The translations under genes and the position numbers were made by a program. Positions 7,881 through 17,107 of a DNA stretch of 64,000 nt are shown piece after piece (position 1 is the stretch's first letter; the number at the start of each line of letters is the position of its first letter). The notes under the pieces are model-generated. The model was not told the origin of the DNA. It saw nothing but the letters and a program-made list of their open reading frames with translations, and did not search any database. Source of the stretch: Paenibacillus glycinis (GTDB taxonomy: Bacteria > Bacillota > Bacilli > Paenibacillales > Paenibacillaceae); the NCBI RefSeq assembly GCF_009909185.1, contig NZ_JAAAMV010000009.1, positions 124,001 to 188,000 on the forward strand. Direction: 5' to 3'.

Positions 7881-7962
7881 AAAAATAGCAAACGATAGGG
7901 TATAAGGAATTATTTTTCATTTATTCATTTGAATGGCGGCAACGGAGGAAGTTGAATCGAAT

Positions 7963-8517
7963 ATGGAGTCGTTTATCGCAATTGACTTTGATGCGCGCAT
8001 CGTGGCCGAGCTGAGCCAAATCGCCGGCTGTCTTGAAACGCATGCGCACGGGGGCCGCTTCGAGCCGCCGGAAAATTATCACTTGACGCTGTTGTACCTG
8101 AACGAGCTCGAAGAGACCGAAGCGGCCATCGAAAGGCTGGATCGGATTTACTTAGACAGCTTTGAATTGCGCCTTAACCGACTGGGCTTTTTCGCGAATG
8201 CCGACGATCATGTCCTATGGGTAGACGTCAAGCGCGAGCTGACCGAGCTGCGCGGGCTGCAACAAGCAATCGATCAAGCCATGGCGGGCTTATACGCGCC
8301 TTATGATCAAGCGCCGTTTTGCCCTCATATCACGTTGGCGTATGGCGATGCTTTTGATAAGGAATGGGAACAGATGGCGTCGGCTTGTCCCGTGCCTGCT
8401 TCATCCTTTACGGTTACGAGCTTTCATCTCTATGAAGTCATGCGGACGCCGGCAGGCAGGCGGTTTAGGAAGCGGAAGACATTTCTACTCGATCGGGGGC
8501 GTTCGCATGGCGAATGA
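7963..8517 (+). CDS. thpR: RNA 2',3'-cyclic phosphodiesterase (2'-5' RNA ligase family, ThpR-like)
   Basis: 184 residues. The 2H phosphoesterase family opens 2',3'-cyclic phosphates. Both catalytic motifs are visible: YHLTLLYL (His40) and PHITLAYG (His122). The ATG at 7963 (MESFIAID) fits the family N-terminus; another ATG ten codons earlier lacks a ribosome site, while GGAGGA lies upstream of 7963. It overlaps the next gene by 11 bp and heads an eight-gene operon with two nucleotidase-type phosphoesterases. That context suggests a role in processing imported or internal cyclic phosphates rather than tRNA ligation. Confidence 0.82.
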   Translation: MESFIAIDFDARIVAELSQIAGCLETHAHGGRFEPPENYHLTLLYLNELEETEAAIERLDRIYLDSFELRLNRLGFFANADDHVLWVDVKRELTELRGLQQAIDQAMAGLYAPYDQAPFCPHITLAYGDAFDKEWEQMASACPVPASSFTVTSFHLYEVMRTPAGRRFRKRKTFLLDRGRSHGE

Positions 8518-10039
8518 CGAGAAGAGCATTACGATCTTATGCGTGAACGATTTTCATGCCGAGATCCTGCCGACGAATCGGACGCTCGGCAGCGCGCGGC
8601 TGGCAGGCGCGATCCATCGATTTAAGCGGGACAACCCCGACACGATCGTCGTGTTCGGCGGGGATAACTTTAAGGGCGACCCGATCGCCGAATATTTCCG
8701 CGGCGAGCCGGTTACGAATCTGATGCGAACGGTAGGCGCGGTCGCTTCGGCGGTCGGCAATCACGATTTCGATTTTGGCATCGAACAGATGAGAGATTGG
8801 CAGGTAAGGGGAGCGTTCTCGTTTCTGGCCGCGAACGTGATGGACAAATCGAGCTTATCGGTGCCGGATTTCGTGAAGCCGTATCTCATGGTTGAACGGA
8901 ACGGGTTGAAAATCGCCTTCATCGGCCTGTCCACGAAAGAACCGATGGACAACGTCGATCGGCCTCGGGATATTCATGCGCTGGAAATCGCGGATGGCGT
9001 GGAAATAGCCAAAAAATGGGTAGAATACCTGCAGGCCGGGAACGATCCGCTCGGCAAACCGGACGCGATCATTGCGCTGACGCATTACGGACTTAAGTTA
9101 GCGGTCGACGACAAAACGCCGGTAGGGGAGGAAGCGATATCGCTTTGCCGGCAGGTTCCGGGGTTAGCCGGCGTCCTTACCGCGCATTGGCATCAATTCA
9201 TGAGTCTCGATATCGAGCAGGTTGCCGTTGCGCAGGGAGGATCGCACGGAAAAGGGTTTGCCTTGCTCACGCTTCGATTCACGCACGATCATCGTTTGCT
9301 GCGGGTCACGCCAAGCTTCATCGATTATAGCGATTCATTGCTTCCCATAGAGCCGGATGAACGCATTGAAGCCCAAGTCGAACATTATCATCGGTTGGCC
9401 ATGGAAGAGCTTGGCGCAGTCATCGGCGTCGCGAAATCGGATATTGTCCATCGGTCACCGGCGGGAAACGAGGTGCTGCCGGAGGGAACGCCTTTGTCGA
9501 AGCTGGCCGTGCACGTCATGCAGCAGGCGACGGGCAGCGCGATTGCCATGATGTACGCGGGGCGAATGGGGAGCGGAATCAAGCAAGGGAACATCACGCT
9601 GTATCTGTTGAACAAAGTCCTGTTCTTCGCCAATCGCATCGTGACGATGAAGCTGCAGGGCCGCGATATCGTCCGAAACATCGAGAACGGCATCTGCACG
9701 CTCAAGCGGGAGGGAGCTTCGCCGCTGGCATTCGGCGGCGTGCGGGTAACCGCGGATTACGCCAAGCCGTTCGGGCAGCGGATCGAGACGATCGCGCTCG
9801 AAGACGGTACGCCTCTGATGCCGGAGAAGTACTACGCGATTGCCGTCGACGAATTCCTGGCTTCCGACGAGATGGGGTATGATTTCTCGAATGGCGCGGA
9901 TCGCATCGTGACGGACGGAACCGTCAGGAGCGGCATGATTGAGAGCATCCGGGCCAACGGCGGTTTGGACGAGGAAATGCCCACGAATTTTACATTGAAG
10001 AACAAACCGCGGATCGGAGGAGATGCGATATGCAGGTGA
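8507..10039 (+). CDS. Cytosolic 5'-nucleotidase/2',3'-cyclic phosphodiesterase family metallophosphoesterase (UshA type)
   Basis: 510 residues. An N-terminal calcineurin-like domain has all metal motifs: CVNDFHAE, VVFGGDNFKGDP, AVGNHDFDFG, ALTHYG and TAHWHQ. A C-terminal 5'-nucleotidase substrate domain follows from about residue 300 (LYLLNKVLFFANRIVTMKLQ, then YYAIAVDEFLASDEMGY). There is no signal peptide, unlike exported UshA/YfkN, so it should act inside the cell like Bacillus YunD. It is coupled to thpR (11-bp overlap) and the ABC ATPase gene (10-bp overlap). Family members dephosphorylate nucleotides, UDP-sugars or cyclic nucleotides; which one here is unknown. Confidence 0.82.
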   Translation: MANDEKSITILCVNDFHAEILPTNRTLGSARLAGAIHRFKRDNPDTIVVFGGDNFKGDPIAEYFRGEPVTNLMRTVGAVASAVGNHDFDFGIEQMRDWQVRGAFSFLAANVMDKSSLSVPDFVKPYLMVERNGLKIAFIGLSTKEPMDNVDRPRDIHALEIADGVEIAKKWVEYLQAGNDPLGKPDAIIALTHYGLKLAVDDKTPVGEEAISLCRQVPGLAGVLTAHWHQFMSLDIEQVAVAQGGSHGKGFALLTLRFTHDHRLLRVTPSFIDYSDSLLPIEPDERIEAQVEHYHRLAMEELGAVIGVAKSDIVHRSPAGNEVLPEGTPLSKLAVHVMQQATGSAIAMMYAGRMGSGIKQGNITLYLLNKVLFFANRIVTMKLQGRDIVRNIENGICTLKREGASPLAFGGVRVTADYAKPFGQRIETIALEDGTPLMPEKYYAIAVDEFLASDEMGYDFSNGADRIVTDGTVRSGMIESIRANGGLDEEMPTNFTLKNKPRIGGDAICR

Positions 10040-11160
10040 GGCTCGAGCAGGTGACCAAGACGTTTGCCGGCAGCAAGAACACGCAGGCCACTGCCGTGAA
10101 AGAATTGGACGTTACGATCGCGTCCGGCAAATTGGTCGGGCTGCTGGGTCCGTCGGGCTGCGGCAAATCCACGACGCTGTTCATGATTGCCGGCATTCAT
10201 GACGTGTCCGAGGGGCATATCTATTTCGGAGATCACGACGTGACCGCGCTTCCCTCGGATAAGCGGGGCGTAGGCATCGTCTTTCAAAACTATGCGCTCT
10301 ATCCGCATCTGACCGTGTGGGACAATATCGCCTTTCCGCTCCTGAACGCGAAGGAAATGAAGAAGCGTTTGAAGCAGCGTTTTGCCGAGCTGTCACCGCC
10401 CATGGCGAATTTCAAAGCGTATATCCAACGTTTGGTGGAGGAAGCGGCCAAGCTCGTTGAACTGACGGCGTACCTGGACCGCAAGCCGGCCGAGCTTTCC
10501 GGCGGACAGCAGCAGCGGGTAGCCATCGCGAGAGCGATCGTCAAAAATCCGTCGATCCTCCTCTTGGACGAGCCGCTTTCCAACCTCGACGCGCGCCTTC
10601 GCGTGCAGACCCGGGACGAGATCAAACGGATCCAGAAGCAGACGGGCATCACGACGGTGTTCGTGACGCATGATCAGGACGAAGCGCTCTCGATCTGCGA
10701 CGAGGTGATCATTCTGAAGGACGGCGTTCTCCAGCAGCAGGGCCCGCCCCAAGAGGTCTACGACCATCCGGCCAATCAATTCGTAGCCGAATTTTTGGGC
10801 AGTCCGCAGATCAATCTCGTCGGCGGCAGCATCAAAGCCAACAAGCTTTATCTGGGGAATGAAGAGTGGTTCGCGCTGCCGGAGTCCCTGTCCGATCAAC
10901 CTGTGAACATCGGCGTCCGATATGAAAACATCAGGCCGGATAGAGAGAACCGGAAGCAAGCCTTCGAGGCAACCGTAACTTCGATTGCAAGAACGGGCGG
11001 AACGTCGACCGTGCAGGTCCGGCTCGCCGACGGCCAGCCGATGCGATTGCACCGCGATTCGGATGACGTGCTTCAAGAAGGGGATCGCGTGCGATTATAC
11101 GCAAGGCCGCGGACGGTCTATATCTTTAATGCGGAAGGGGAGAAGATCCTGCAATGCTGA
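10030..11160 (+). CDS. ABC importer ATPase, MalK/UgpC/MsmX type
   Basis: 376 residues. ATPase of a carbohydrate-type (CUT1) importer. Walker A GPSGCGKSTT (40-49), Q-loop FQNYALYPHLTV, signature LSGGQQQRVAIARA, Walker B ILLLDEPLSNLD, H-loop FVTHDQDEA, then a C-terminal TOBE-type regulatory domain (IGVRYENIRPD). A segment between Q-loop and signature (KQRFAELSPPMANFKAYIQR) looks longer than in standard MalK. Unlike shared ATPases such as MsmX, this one is encoded with its permeases, overlapping both neighbours. Confidence 0.88.
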   Translation: MQVRLEQVTKTFAGSKNTQATAVKELDVTIASGKLVGLLGPSGCGKSTTLFMIAGIHDVSEGHIYFGDHDVTALPSDKRGVGIVFQNYALYPHLTVWDNIAFPLLNAKEMKKRLKQRFAELSPPMANFKAYIQRLVEEAAKLVELTAYLDRKPAELSGGQQQRVAIARAIVKNPSILLLDEPLSNLDARLRVQTRDEIKRIQKQTGITTVFVTHDQDEALSICDEVIILKDGVLQQQGPPQEVYDHPANQFVAEFLGSPQINLVGGSIKANKLYLGNEEWFALPESLSDQPVNIGVRYENIRPDRENRKQAFEATVTSIARTGGTSTVQVRLADGQPMRLHRDSDDVLQEGDRVRLYARPRTVYIFNAEGEKILQC

Positions 11161-12116
11161 AGAAGAAAGCCGCAAGGCAAGCGCGTTATGACCGTTCGGC
11201 CTATCTCTACTTGCTTCCGGCGCTGGTTTTGCTTGCCGTCTTCCTCCTGTATCCCATACTGAATACGTTTCTGACGTCGTTCAAAAACGAGTATCGGTTT
11301 CTCACCGGGGAATTCGCGGGATTCGGCCTGCAAAATTACGCGGACATCTTCAAAGACGCCACCTTCGGCCGGGCGATTATCAATACGCTGTTTATCGCCT
11401 TCGTCTGCATCCCGGCTTCGATGGTCGCCGCGCTGACGATTTCGCTTCTATTAAACGCGATCGAACGATGGCAGGGTTTCTACATGACCTTGTTCTATTT
11501 GCCGCAGGTAACGAACGTCATTGCCGCCGGCCTCGTGTTTGCCTTCATGTTCAATTCGAACTTCGGGCTCGTGAATACGGTATTGGGCTGGGTCGGCATC
11601 GATCCCGTCGCCTGGATCAAGGGAGAAGGCATAGCTGCTTCGCCAAAGCTCTACTACGAGGCGTATGCCCGCTGTCTGTTCATCCTGTTCGTCTATACCG
11701 TATGGCAGGGGATATCGCTTAAGATCATCCTGTTCATGGGGGGATTGCAGAACATCAACAAACAGTATTACTTGGCGGCGAAGGTCGACGGGACGAGCAG
11801 CTGGCGCATCATTCGCAAAATCACGCTGCCGCTCTTATCCCCGACGACCGTCTACGTGTTCATCACGTCGGTCATCACGGCGTTCAAAGCGTATGCGCAG
11901 GTAATCTCGCTGTTCGGCAGCCACTACGGCCCTCCGGGAGACGACTCCAAGATGATGATTACGCTGGTGGGCTACATGATGGATGCAATGGGCGATTATT
12001 TGACCCCGGGTTCGATCAGCAAGGCAAGCGCGGCGGCGATGATTCTCGTCCTGCTGGTCATGCTCGTCACGATCGTGCAATTCAAATTAACCAAAAAGCG
12101 GGTTCATTACAATTGA
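11154..12116 (+). CDS. ABC importer permease, MalF/UgpA type
   Basis: 320 residues with six predicted membrane segments, the first at YLYLLPALVLLAVFLLYPIL. The cytoplasmic EAA loop, which docks on the ATPase, is seen at YYLAAKVDGTSSWRIIRKI. It overlaps the ATPase gene by 7 bp and the second permease by 4 bp. Sequence style is closest to UgpA/sugar importers, but the substrate cannot be read from the permease. Confidence 0.88.
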   Translation: MLKKKAARQARYDRSAYLYLLPALVLLAVFLLYPILNTFLTSFKNEYRFLTGEFAGFGLQNYADIFKDATFGRAIINTLFIAFVCIPASMVAALTISLLLNAIERWQGFYMTLFYLPQVTNVIAAGLVFAFMFNSNFGLVNTVLGWVGIDPVAWIKGEGIAASPKLYYEAYARCLFILFVYTVWQGISLKIILFMGGLQNINKQYYLAAKVDGTSSWRIIRKITLPLLSPTTVYVFITSVITAFKAYAQVISLFGSHYGPPGDDSKMMITLVGYMMDAMGDYLTPGSISKASAAAMILVLLVMLVTIVQFKLTKKRVHYN

Positions 12117-12943
12117 AAACACAATTTGCGAGAAAATTCGCCGTCTATCTTCTGCTTACGATCGCGGTATCCCTTATGCTCGTGCCGTTCTACTGGATGA
12201 TCAACACGTCCTTAAAGTCGAGCGTTGAACTGCTGAGGACGCCGCCGACGATGATTCCTGCCGAGCTTCGCTTTCAGAATTTTCTGGATGCTTTGATCAA
12301 AGCGCCTTTTCTAAGGTATCTGTCCAACACGGTATTCGTCGCGATCGCCGTAGTGGCCGTCAGCACGGCGGTTACGGTATTGGCGGCCTTCGCGTTCGCG
12401 AGATTGCGCTTCCGGGGGAAGACGCTGTTATTTTTCGCGGTGCTCGGCACGATGATGGTTCCGCAGGAGATGCTGATCATTACGAACTTCATGACCGTGT
12501 CGAAGCTGGGATGGATGAACAGCTGGCAGGCGTTAATCGTGCCGTATTGCATCAATCCGTTCAATATATACTTGCTGAGGCAGACCTTCAAGCAGGTGCC
12601 TGACGAGCTGTACCTGGTCTCGCGGGTGGACGGCGTAAGCCATTTTCGATACTTGCAGAAAGTTGTGCTGCCCTTGTCCAAGTCGTCCATCGTGACGACG
12701 ATGATATTGTCGACGATCTGGATCTGGGACTCGTATGCATGGCCGAACTTGATCACGACGGACGACGGCAAGCGGCTTGTGTCGAACGGCCTGCAAAATG
12801 CCTTCACCAGCGATACCGGACGAATCCAGTACGAGCTGCAGATGGCCGCCGCAACCATGGTGATCGTTCCGTTGGTGCTGTTCTTCTTGCTTCTCCGAAA
12901 ATATATCCTTTCGGGAATGGACAAAGGCGGCCTCAAAGGCTGA
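12113..12943 (+). CDS. ABC importer permease, MalG/UgpE type
   Basis: 276 residues, six predicted membrane segments. Family N-terminus VYLLLTIAVSLMLVPFYWMI and EAA loop ELYLVSRVDGVSHFRYLQKV are clear. The start is TTG at 12113, overlapping the upstream permease. It is followed by a gap of 118 bp with a perfect palindrome before the binding-protein gene, as often happens where the binding protein is made in excess. Confidence 0.87.
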   Translation: MKTQFARKFAVYLLLTIAVSLMLVPFYWMINTSLKSSVELLRTPPTMIPAELRFQNFLDALIKAPFLRYLSNTVFVAIAVVAVSTAVTVLAAFAFARLRFRGKTLLFFAVLGTMMVPQEMLIITNFMTVSKLGWMNSWQALIVPYCINPFNIYLLRQTFKQVPDELYLVSRVDGVSHFRYLQKVVLPLSKSSIVTTMILSTIWIWDSYAWPNLITTDDGKRLVSNGLQNAFTSDTGRIQYELQMAAATMVIVPLVLFFLLLRKYILSGMDKGGLKG

Positions 12944-12968
12944 CAGAGGCTTCATATACGGCGTATCG

Positions 12969-12988
12969 GCGATCTGCCGGCAGATCGC
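12969..12988. repeat. Perfect 20-bp palindrome between permease and binding-protein genes
   Basis: GCGATCTGCC/GGCAGATCGC with no spacer. It could be an operator or, in RNA, a hairpin protecting downstream mRNA. No T run follows, so not a terminator. Confidence 0.55.
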
Positions 12989-13061
12989 ACGGACCCTTCA
13001 CATAGCGCAGCGGGGTAATTAAAGCGATAAGCAAACAGGATGGAAAACGGGAGGCACTACG

Positions 13062-14435
13062 ATGAGGAAGTTAGTAACGACAAGTTCGGTTTTGACGATA
13101 GCAGTGGCATTGACGGCATGCGGAGGCGGAAACGGCGCGAAAGGCGAAGCCGGCGCGTCCGGCGCTCTGGAGAAAGCCGTTCAGGCCGTCGTGACGGATA
13201 AGAAGGACGTCACGATTTCCTTCTGGACGAGCACGGGAGCCAGCAATCTTCCGTTTCTGGAACGAATGGTCGATGACTTCCGGACTCAATATCCCAATAT
13301 TAAAGTCGATTTTTCCGCGCAAGGCAGAGTCGACGAGTTGGCGAAGAAGCTGACGCAAAACATCGTTTCGAAAAGCACGCCGACCTTATCCAATCTAGAT
13401 GCCAGTACCTTTCCGGAATATATCGACAGCGGCGCAATCGTGGATCTCCAGCCCTATTACGCGGACGGGAAGATCGGCTTCTCCGGCGAGGAGCAGGCGG
13501 ATTTCTACCCGATCTATCTCGACGAGGCCAAAAGCTTCGGTCCCGAGGGAACGCTGTACGGATTTCCGACCAACAAGAAAACGACGGACGTCTTGGTGTA
13601 CAACAAGACGTATTTTGACGGCAAGGGCTGGACGGCGCCGTCGACTTGGGATGACGTCGTGAAGGACAGCCAGACCATCAAGGACGACACGGGCAAGCCC
13701 GGCTTCAGCTTCGATAATTCCTACGGGGATGCCGCGTTCAAGCTGATGTCGCAGCAATGGGGGAGCCCGTATGTTGCCGCCGACGGCACGGCAGACATTA
13801 ACAACGACGCCACCAAGGACGCATTGGCGTTCTACAAAGGCAATATGACGAAAGGTTACTTTACCATGCCTGCGCTCATGCCAAGCGCGGGCGGCAAAAC
13901 GAGCAGCAACGGGTTCGTCATGGAAGAAACCTACATGTATGTCGGGGCGGCCGCGGGCGTTCCGTTCGCAATTCCCAATCCGAAAGCGGGCCAGAAGCAG
14001 TTCGACCTCGGGGTAGCGCCCGTTCCGCAGAAGGATCCCGCGAAGCCGGTGGCGTTGTCCAAAGGAGAGGATTACGCGATCTTCGCAAACGCGACCGACG
14101 AGCAGCGCGTCGCCGCGTGGCTGCTGATCAAGTTCCTGTCCGGCGCCGAGGAAAACGCGGACTGGCTGATCAATTCGGGGAACCTGCCGATTCGCAAATC
14201 GATGCTGGAGGTTCCGGCGTACAAGCAGTTCCTGGCGTCCGACAAATCGGATCCGAAGAAGTATTACATGGCTGCCGCCGTTAAAGCGGCGCTCGCCACT
14301 CCCATGACATACGACAAGGTAACCGCAAAATCCGGCGACATCGCGACGGAGACGGGCAACCTGTGGGAGTCGGTCATGATCGGCGGCGGCGATATCGCTT
14401 CCTTGTTGTCGCAGGCAGCCGAGAAGGTAAAATAA
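13062..14435 (+). CDS. Lipoprotein solute-binding protein of the Ugp-type importer
   Basis: 457 residues. Lipoprotein signal with lipobox LTAC, so it is anchored outside the membrane. A Gly/Ala-rich linker is followed by a family 1 extracellular binding-protein fold: VTISFWTSTGASN, then YGFPTNKKTTDVLVYNKTYF, WDDVVKDSQTI, and the C-terminal ISTGNLP-like SGNLPIRKSM. It is of the UgpB/MalE class that takes glycerol phosphates or sugars. RBS GGGAGGC is 9 bases upstream. It belongs to the phosphoester operon between permeases and a HAD phosphatase. Confidence 0.87.
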   Translation: MRKLVTTSSVLTIAVALTACGGGNGAKGEAGASGALEKAVQAVVTDKKDVTISFWTSTGASNLPFLERMVDDFRTQYPNIKVDFSAQGRVDELAKKLTQNIVSKSTPTLSNLDASTFPEYIDSGAIVDLQPYYADGKIGFSGEEQADFYPIYLDEAKSFGPEGTLYGFPTNKKTTDVLVYNKTYFDGKGWTAPSTWDDVVKDSQTIKDDTGKPGFSFDNSYGDAAFKLMSQQWGSPYVAADGTADINNDATKDALAFYKGNMTKGYFTMPALMPSAGGKTSSNGFVMEETYMYVGAAAGVPFAIPNPKAGQKQFDLGVAPVPQKDPAKPVALSKGEDYAIFANATDEQRVAAWLLIKFLSGAEENADWLINSGNLPIRKSMLEVPAYKQFLASDKSDPKKYYMAAAVKAALATPMTYDKVTAKSGDIATETGNLWESVMIGGGDIASLLSQAAEKVK

Positions 14436-14450
14436 TCCTCCCGAAACGAA

Positions 14451-14485
14451 CGGGCGCCGTGCACGAACGTTGTGTCCGGCGCCCG
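14451..14485 (+). other. Stem-loop after the binding-protein gene
   Basis: CGGGCGCCG pairs perfectly with CGGCGCCCG (14477-14485) across 17 bases. Lacking a T run, it probably limits mRNA decay or partly terminates, raising binding-protein expression relative to the genes after it. Confidence 0.5.
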
Positions 14486-14524
14486 CCCGCTTTCAACTTA
14501 TTCAGAAACGGAGCGTCGACAGCT

Positions 14525-15352
14525 ATGGGGAGAAAGATGTTCTTTTTTGATTTCGACGGCACGTTATTCAGCCATGCGACGAAGGAAGTGCCGGAAGGAA
14601 ATATTCGAGCGCTGCGGAGGCTGCAAGAACAAGGACATGCCGTCATGGTCGTAACCGGGCGAGGAGCCGAATCGCTGCGGTTCATCCAAGCGGCCATCCC
14701 GCTTTCGTTCGATGCGATCAGCGTGCTGAACGGCCAACTGATCTATGAAGCGGGAGAGATCGCGTACGAGAATCAAATCCTGCTCGCCTCGATGGGTCAT
14801 CTTATCCGGATCGCCAAAACAAACCGTTTCTCTTACGGCGGCTATGATAAGAACGGCGTCGTCGTGAACGGGATCAACGATCGCGTCGCGTCGGTTTGGC
14901 GTAATTTCAACGCGCCGTTGCCGGCGGCGAGGGACGAATTCGAACAAGACACGCCGCTCTACCAAGGGCATTTATATATCACGCAGGACGAAGCAGCGCT
15001 TTTCGAACCCTATCTCGACGATTACATCGCGAATTGGTCCGATCCCTGTTTGGTGAATTTGATACCCAAGGACGCAGGGAAGTCGCAAGCGGTCCGCTGG
15101 TGCATGGCGCGTTACGGCGTTGCGAGGGAGGACACCTTTGCTTTCGGAGACGCTTTTAATGACAAAGACATGCTGTTGTCCGTAGGACACGGGATCGCGA
15201 TGGGCAATGGCGATCCCAGCATCAAGGAGCTCGCGGAATTCGTGACCAAATCGGTAGACGAGAACGGCATTGCATGGGCTTTAAAGCACTATCACGTGCT
15301 GGAGGATGACGAGGAGATGACGACAGGGGGCGGAAATGATGTCCGCGACTAA
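14525..15352 (+). CDS. Cof-type HAD-IIB phosphatase
   Basis: 275 residues. HAD motif I FFFDFDGTL (Asp9, Asp11), motif II VMVVTGRG, Lys in PKDAGKSQAVRW, and motif IV TFAFGDAFNDKDML; the mobile cap lies between II and III. Cof-type enzymes act on sugar phosphates, phosphoglycolate-like compounds or flavin mononucleotide. The ATG at 14525 begins just before motif I; only a weak GGAG lies upstream. It overlaps the next phosphoesterase gene by 17 bp, which supports a shared pathway. Confidence 0.85.
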   Translation: MGRKMFFFDFDGTLFSHATKEVPEGNIRALRRLQEQGHAVMVVTGRGAESLRFIQAAIPLSFDAISVLNGQLIYEAGEIAYENQILLASMGHLIRIAKTNRFSYGGYDKNGVVVNGINDRVASVWRNFNAPLPAARDEFEQDTPLYQGHLYITQDEAALFEPYLDDYIANWSDPCLVNLIPKDAGKSQAVRWCMARYGVAREDTFAFGDAFNDKDMLLSVGHGIAMGNGDPSIKELAEFVTKSVDENGIAWALKHYHVLEDDEEMTTGGGNDVRD

Positions 15353-16949
15353 GAATCCCGTAACCTGCGTGATCCTCGCGACGAGCGACCTTCATGGATA
15401 CATTCGCGAGACGGACTATCGGACGGGGGAAGAACGGCAGGATGGGCTGGCCAAGCTGGCGACGCTGTTCCGCAAGGAGCGCGCGCTCGAGCCGGGGCTG
15501 ATCTTGATCGATAACGGAGATCTGCTGCAGGGCTCCCCGCTTGCGGCTTATGCCGCGGGAAGATTGCGGGAGGACGAGCCTCATCCGTTCATCCCGGTCA
15601 TGAACGAGCTGGGCTATGACGCCATCGTTCCGGGCAATCACGAGTTCAATTACGGGATGCCTCTGCTGCGCCATGCGATGCGGGATTCCGACTTTCGGTG
15701 GCTATCCGCGAACATTGCGGATGCTCGAACGGGCGAGCCGGCTTTCGGAAAGCCGTATATCGTCAAATGGCTGACGGGCGGGGTGAAGGTCGCGATCCTC
15801 GGGGTGACCACCTCCCATATTCCGAATTGGGAACATCCGCAACACATCGTTGGCCTGAACTTTCTGGATGCCGTGGAAACGGTACGAAGCTGGACGGCCA
15901 GGATTCATGAAGAGGAAGCGCCCGATCTGCTGGTCGTCAGCTATCATGGCGGCTTCGAGCGGGATCTTGCGCTTGCGGGCGAATCCGCCGAGGAACGGCT
16001 CACCGCCGAGAATCAGGCTTATGCCCTGTGCACGGAAATCGCAGGCATCGACGTGCTCGTTACCGGCCATCAGCATCGTTTAATCGCTAGCGAATTAAAC
16101 GGCGTCACCGTCGTGCAGCCGGGCTGCAACGGACAAGCGGTTGGCAAGATTACGGTGTCGTTCGTCCATGAGGAGGGACGTTACCGAATCGCGGAAAAGC
16201 GGGCAGAGCTTCTCATGCCGGACGCATCGACGCTGCCGGATGAACGGGTCCTGCAGTTGACCGAGGCATGCGAGTCGGAAACGCAGGCGTGGCTGGATCA
16301 GCCGATCGGCAAGCTCGAAGGGGATATGCGGATCGCGAGCCCGTTCTCCTGCCGTGCCGCTCCGCATCCGTTCATTGCCTTCATTCATCGCGTTCAGATG
16401 GAGGCGGCGCGTGCCGATATCTCCGTGGCGGCGCTGCTCTCCGAAGATACGCAAGGATTCGGTCCGGTCATTACGGTGCGCGATGTCCTGACCACGTTCG
16501 TTTATCCGAACACGCTGACCGTATTGCGGTTGACCGGACAAGCCGTCCGCGATGCGCTGGAGCGTTCGGCCCGTTATTTTGCCATCGGAACGGATGGTCG
16601 ATTGACCGTCAGCCGGCAGTATTTGGAGCCGAAGGCGCAGCATTATAATTACGACATGTGGTCGGGCATCGAATACGAGCTGAACATCGCCAAGCCGGTC
16701 GGCAAAAGGGTCGCGAAGCTGAACCGGCATGGAGCGCCGATCGCGCCGGACGAAGAGCTGGACGTCGTGATGAACAACTATCGGGCAGCGGGAGGCGGCG
16801 ACTACGACATGTTCCGGAATCGGCCGGTTATCCGAGAGGTGGCGTCCGATATGGCGGAGCTGGCCGTCGAGTTTATCCGGAAGCACGGCACGATCTACCC
16901 GATCTCCGCTGACAATTGGCGAATCGCGCTATCGGAGAGCGACGGATAG
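15336..16949 (+). CDS. Second cytosolic UshA/CpdB-type metallophosphoesterase
   Basis: 537 residues (a second ATG follows directly at 15339). N-terminal metallophosphoesterase: LATSDLHGYI, LIDNGDLLQGSP, VPGNHEFNYG, VSYHGGFERD, LVTGHQHRL. The C-terminal nucleotidase domain has VRDVLTTFVYPNTLTVLRLTG and VVMNNYRAAGGGDYDMF, the adenine-stacking-type segment of 5'-nucleotidase/CpdB proteins. No signal peptide. It differs clearly from the UshA-type protein at 8507, so this is not a recent duplication. It is the last gene of the operon. Likely substrates: nucleotides or 2',3'-cyclic nucleotides; not proved. Confidence 0.83.
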   Translation: MMSATKNPVTCVILATSDLHGYIRETDYRTGEERQDGLAKLATLFRKERALEPGLILIDNGDLLQGSPLAAYAAGRLREDEPHPFIPVMNELGYDAIVPGNHEFNYGMPLLRHAMRDSDFRWLSANIADARTGEPAFGKPYIVKWLTGGVKVAILGVTTSHIPNWEHPQHIVGLNFLDAVETVRSWTARIHEEEAPDLLVVSYHGGFERDLALAGESAEERLTAENQAYALCTEIAGIDVLVTGHQHRLIASELNGVTVVQPGCNGQAVGKITVSFVHEEGRYRIAEKRAELLMPDASTLPDERVLQLTEACESETQAWLDQPIGKLEGDMRIASPFSCRAAPHPFIAFIHRVQMEAARADISVAALLSEDTQGFGPVITVRDVLTTFVYPNTLTVLRLTGQAVRDALERSARYFAIGTDGRLTVSRQYLEPKAQHYNYDMWSGIEYELNIAKPVGKRVAKLNRHGAPIAPDEELDVVMNNYRAAGGGDYDMFRNRPVIREVASDMAELAVEFIRKHGTIYPISADNWRIALSESDG

Positions 16950-17107
16950 GCTGGCCGCGAATGCGAGCGAATACGTCGTATGAATGTCTTTCTTCGCTTT
17001 CCGTGCCGCAATTTGCATAAACGGCGCCAAAAATAAAACAATAAGGCGTCGTCCGATACATGCATGCGTTTTCGGCAAACGGGCTTAAGCTTAGGAGGAA
17101 TGAATTC

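Noticed and set aside
7696-7920. 74-codon minus-strand frame in the operon leader
   Set aside because: Overlaps the promoter, inverted repeat and direct repeats; no ribosome site and no recognisable sequence.
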